Below, piece by piece: positions 59,411 to 64,000 of a stretch of DNA of 64,000 bases (positions within the stretch are counted from its first letter, which is position 1; each line of letters opens with the position of its first letter). Source of the stretch: Rotaria socialis. Lineage: Eukaryota; Rotifera; Eurotatoria; Philodinida; Philodinidae. Made by a program: the position numbers and the translations under genes. The DNA lies in contig CAJNYU010002702.1 in assembly GCA_905331475.1 (NCBI GenBank), positions 1 through 64,000 on the forward strand, in the 5' to 3' direction. The notes under the pieces were generated by a model. It was not told the DNA's origin and ran no database searches. It saw only the letters and a program-made list of their open reading frames with translations.

Positions 59411-62400
59411 ATGATGCCAATATTCTCGCTACTAATCTTTCTGGTTCTCACAGGGAAACACATTTCAGAAGCTTCTCTATGTTCTGAATTACGTTTAACA
59501 ATAACGAATACAATCAGTAATGATTATTATTCGATTCTCACTGAACAAACTAAACCATCGAATGTAATAAAAGTATCATTAACAGTTAAACAATTTGTTA
59601 GTAGTACATCATGGTTTATTATGGGTGCAAGTAATTCTTCATCATTAATTGGTTCATGGCAACCATTTACTTCTGCGGATGGTCAAATAATAGATTGCTC
59701 GTTATTTTCAGAACAAGCAGTAACTAATCAAAATTCATTAATTGATAATGGAAATCGATCACAATTTACATTCTATTGGATGCCTCCTCCTTCATTCAAC
59801 AACATTGTTACTTTTGTTGCAACTATCTTTGAAAATTATACAATAAACGATAAACCCTCAATACAATATATTCAAAGTATATCTATAGATATTGAACAAA
59901 CAAACGAACGACAACGGTATCAAGACGTTAGTATAGGTAATTTTTTCTTATGACAAATATATATATTTGTTTAAACTAAAAATAATTATTTTTAAATAAT
60001 ACTCAAGCTTTTTGCAACTCCTCACCATGTCTGAATGGTGGTACTTGTCGTTTCAATCCTCAATATTCAAGTTGTCAATGCGTAGCGCCATGGAACGGCG
60101 TATTTTGTAATCTTCGTAAGCAAAGAATTCTTTTATTGTATACGTACGCCTTTATTGCTTTTACTCATAGAATATTTTCATATAATGCTTGGCAGTGATC
60201 TACCATTTACTAGCGACTTTTATTTTAATACTCTCGGTTCTCCATCTTACGCTAATTTATCTGGTGATCTATTTCCTTGGTTGAATAATGCATTTAGTGC
60301 ACTGCCATCAAATCGGGTGTATTCAATAAATTTTGTGGCGTAAGTTTACTTAATTTTCATTGAAAATAACGACCACTATTTTTTAGTCCAAGTTTATCTG
60401 GTTCATATATTTCAATTAGTATGGCTGTAACACCGACAAGTGCCATATACACACCTGTTATTCTATCAGCACTTGCAGTAGCATTAGCTCAGAATAATAA
60501 GACACCACTTGGTCGACAGTTGTCGATTTCTCCATCATTGATAACAAATCCCGTGACACAAGATGCAGGACCCTATACTTGTAAATAAAAGAGAAAAAAG
60601 CAAGTTGAAATCTTTTTAAGAGCGATTTTTCTTCGTTTTTTTTCAGCGTGCGTTTTCCCGTTTTCATATGTCACGGTTGACTACAATTTTTGTATACCGC
60701 TACCTCCGGCTTTTGTATGTTCACTATCTCGTGTAATTGATAGAAATTCAACATTTAACAGCCTTGATTGTTCAAGAAATAGTTAGTTCTAATTTTTATG
60801 ATGAGAAATTCATGATCGACTTTGTTTTTTTTGTTCAAGTTTTTAATTATGTTTCAAAAGATCCTTGCTTTCCAAACATATGTATCAATGGCGGTACATG
60901 TGTAACTGTCAATAATGTTGCTACATGTACTTGTCCAGCATATTTTACTGGTAGTCGATGTGATCAGTGTAAGCTTCATTATTTTAAATTTTATAATATT
61001 TTGTTTTGTTTCATTATTTCAAGTGTACGGTTGTAATCCACTAACAAATTCTCAAGCGATTACTTGTACTAATCGCGCTAGCTGTGTAGGTAATACTTGT
61101 GTTTGTGCCTCAAATAACACCGTTGGTACATTATGTGAAATTCGTATGTTATTTAAATTTGAATAAAACCTATTAATTGAATATTGCCTTTTTTTAATTT
61201 TAGTGGCAGGCAATACTGGATGTATTTTTCCGTTTACGTATATGAATGTATCATATTCATCATGCGCTGTTGTTAGTGGTCAATCACTGTGTGTTGTAAG
61301 AAATTCTGAGAAAAGTGGTCAATTTCCTGTTTCAGTGGCTGGTTGCGGAGGTTTGGATAATTAGAAGAAAAAAAAACAATTTATTTCTCATTTGCATTCA
61401 TACTTAGCTCCTCAATGCCAAAATAATCCATGCGGTAATCGAGGAGCTTGTCGGAACACAGTGAGTGGATCATTTCGTTGCATAAATTGTGCCACAGGAT
61501 ACAGTGGCTATTTTTGTGAATTACGTAAGAAAAACTCGATTTATTACTTTTATTTACTTCCTGTTAAAATCTTGCTGTTATCATAATATATAGAATATCA
61601 AACGATTGAAATGGCATTCAATATAACCTATACACCTGATTATCAAAATGCAAGAAGCAATGCATCACAACAATTACAAACATTAATTAATCAAACATTA
61701 AGTGCATCATTTATCAATATAACAAACGGAGGTGTTAGATCAGATGTTATTTCGTTCGTGTAAGTTCTAAAATAAAAAACAAAAATCTAGATAGAATTAT
61801 TTTTGTTTTTTCATAGACAAAATCCTGATGGAACTACAAGTGCTATTGTAAATATAAATACAAATTATTTAAATTTTCTTAATAATGCAACACAAACAGC
61901 ATTGAATGGTATTGTAGGTATTACCACTGTTACTGCCAATACAAGTAAAAGATCTTTCTAAGTTATTCTACAAGATATGAATACTAATCATTATTTTAGC
62001 TCGTGCATGTGCGCCATGGTATATATATCAAGGAAGAAATATATCTGGTTGCATCTTAAATCAAAATAATGTACCTATTTGTTCATTAACGAATAATTTT
62101 GATCGTGATGGACAATTTACAATATGTTCAGGTTCTTTAAGACAAATATCATTGCTAAGAAATAAAATTTGATTTTTAGAACCAATCTATCTCAGTTTAT
62201 GTAACAACGTGTTTTGTGGTGGCGGTACATGTATTGTAACAAGTCGTAATTTAACCTATTGTCAATGTCAACCGGGTTTAACGGGTGCCAATTGTGATCA
62301 ACGTATGAAGAGCATTAAAAAAGACTGATCAATCAAATTAAGCTTTTTCATTTTTTTAAATAGTCATTCAATGTAATAGTATTAATTGTCTAAATAATGG

Positions 62401-64000
62401 AACATGTATTACATTATCAACGGGATTTTTTCGTTGTGCCTGTCAATCTGGCTATGGAGGAAGTTATTGTCAATTCAGTAAACCTATTAGATATTTTCTT
62501 TTTATTTCTTTGTACTTTAATCCTTTTTTGCTATAGATATAACTGCTTGTGTATTTCCTTTTGTTGATAATCAAAATCAAACACATAATACATGCATAAC
62601 AACAAGTGATTATTTAGCAGGAACAGTCGCATGGTGTCGAAATAATCGTGGTCAACCAATGAGCTGTGAAAGTATGATCAAGTTTGTCTTTTGATATTTA
62701 GTACCGATTGAACTATTTGTAGTTGATTATTGTGCACGAAAACCATGTGTATATGGTACATGTATTCCATCAATCCGATGGGCATTTGGTAATTCATATC
62801 CATCTTTTATATGTAATTGTTCGATTGGTTTTACGGGAATTCTATGCGCATACGGTAGACAGATTTTTGTTATAAAAAAGACTATATATATATTATTATT
62901 GATTTTAGCTTATTTTCGATTAAAAGCGCTGTATCTTGCTCCAAATATTTCTCAAACAACACTTAATGCTTTAGAATCTCCAACAACACAAGCGTATACA
63001 AGTCTATCGAATATGTTTCGGAATTTAATTCGTAATGCAACAAATTCAAGTTTCGATTTTTTGCCATTATACTATACAACGTACATTTTATTCGACAAAA
63101 TAAAATCTAATATGTTACTGTTCGACTTTCTTTAGATTTCGACTTGCTACTGGAAACTATTATCAAATAACTGCTGATATGTCATATGCTGGTAATCTAA
63201 GTCAAACTGATATTGCAAACATAGTAACACCACTTCTTTCAAATCTTCCGCCACAATTCAATGCTACATATATCAACAATGGCCTGTTAGACCCCGACTC
63301 AATTCAACCACTTAATCGTAAGTAGCTAATGGATATAGTTTTTATTCTGAAATACAATTTAAAATAAGATATGAAATACAGAATATGTATACCTATCTAT
63401 TCCCTAAAGATCATAATAGACGGCATCGATACACTTTTATAGACATGGAGGAAATGATTTATCGAAGATAGAAGCATTTTGTTGCTATACAATCTAAAAC
63501 TATATGTAAATGAAGTATTATTCTAGTACATGAACTCATATTTCCTTACGGATTTTCTGAGATTAACTTTAAGGATGAATGTAAAGAAATGTATCTGAAC
63601 ATAGTTAAATAGAATAAAACAATCTGCTCATACAATTCGAAAAAACATCTACGTTGTGTTTTACATTGTCATCCTGTCAATACTTTATCTGCAACTTTGT
63701 TTGCATTTTGATTTTAAGCTGCACCTAATTGTACTTTACCGTATGCTATTAATGGTCAGTCATTAGCTGTATGCCATGTGGACAGCAATGCACTTGCTTA
63801 TTGTGCTTATGCACAAACTTATACATTAGTTGATCGAAAACTATGCGATGCTACTAACTTACCAACAGCACAGTATACAGCATGTAGTATATTAAATATA
63901 ACAAATCCATGTAATAGTACAGCTAATTTTCCTATTCAATGTGTTGCTGCTGACGATGGATGGACTTGTTTTTGTCAAGTTACACAAACACTAGGCAAAA
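59411..64000 (+). CDS. Secreted modular protein: Reeler, EGF, SEA-like and FN2-like modules (3' end outside window)
   Basis: Nineteen exons join in frame to at least 1,070 residues: 59411-59936, 60008-60115, 60171-60339, 60387-60580, 60647-60781, 60840-60968, 61024-61143, 61204-61350, 61408-61524, 61594-61759, 61817-61944, 62000-62131, 62180-62302, 62364-62477, 62537-62671, 62723-62854, 62909-63080, 63136-63317, 63719-64000+. Signal peptide about 1-21 (SLLIFLVLTG). Exon 1 is Reeler-like (VKQFVSSTSWFIMGASNSS, ADGQIIDCSL). Then EGF modules (CLNGGTCRFN, GGTCVTVNNVATCTC, CLNNGTCITLSTGFFRCAC), paired-exon SEA-like modules (ITYTPDYQNARSNASQQLQ) and FN2-like modules with C-[VI]-FPF (CIFPFTYMNVSYSSC, CVFPFVDNQNQTHNTC). 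Many N-glycosylation sequons. Probably matrix or cell-surface adhesion; a membrane anchor may lie beyond the window. Confidence 0.85.

Noticed and set aside
1..64000. CRISPR arrays, operons or bacterial origin
   Set aside because: Repeats are irregular palindromes without equal spacers, and genes have spliceosomal introns and animal domain structures.
1..64000. tRNA or rRNA genes
   Set aside because: No convincing box A/box B pairs, cloverleaf or rRNA-like conserved blocks were noticed by eye; a dedicated scan was not possible.

Overview
The window looks like nuclear DNA of a bdelloid rotifer (Adineta/Rotaria-like). It is AT-rich, genes are split by many short GT-AG introns, and the gene classes are typical of the group: an ADP-ribosyltransferase fused to kinesin-light-chain TPRs, F-box/LRR genes, a DYW-type PPR gene, a DUF2985 membrane protein, and interstitial copies of the TGTGGG hexamer known as the bdelloid telomere repeat. 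Organism assignment is inference from content; no search was run.

The left part (1-30,200) is a dynamic, subtelomere-like zone. It holds a broken TE-associated ORF (1,344-2,349), a deleted hAT element with an 8-bp target duplication (2,728-3,548), decayed F-box/LRR genes (3,576-5,791; 6,899-7,198), and a ten-exon gene for a DYW-type pentatricopeptide-repeat protein with an intact cytidine-deaminase-like C terminus (8,325-13,551). After it come a decayed copy of the NMD kinase gene SMG1 (about 13,860-18,450), hairpins of TGTGGG-like repeats, a foldback element, a four-exon hAT transposase gene (23,784-27,634, minus) and several non-autonomous elements. At least five of these elements or arrays are each filled with a different short palindromic motif.

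The right part (31,000-64,000) is ordinary metazoan gene space. SNX13 (22 exons, minus) and TBC1D20 (8 exons, plus) are divergent across 212 bp. They are followed by a Golgi polypeptide GalNAc-transferase (14 exons, one 2-nt frameshift), an intronless ART-TPR gene (minus), an intronless DUF2985 gene, and the 5' part of a large secreted Reeler/EGF/SEA/FN2-like protein built from a repeated seven-exon cassette and cut by the window end. Long AT-rich stretches between them show nothing convincing.

The genes do not form one pathway. SNX13, TBC1D20 and the GalNAc-transferase belong to endomembrane traffic and the Golgi; the last gene is extracellular matrix or surface. The DYW-PPR gene is the most surprising: an organellar RNA-editing-type factor in an animal genome, in a neighbourhood rich in mobile elements and decayed genes. 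Splice sites given here were chosen by hand from GT-AG signals plus reading-frame continuity; exon sums are in frame for the PPR, SNX13, TBC1D20, hAT and modular genes.
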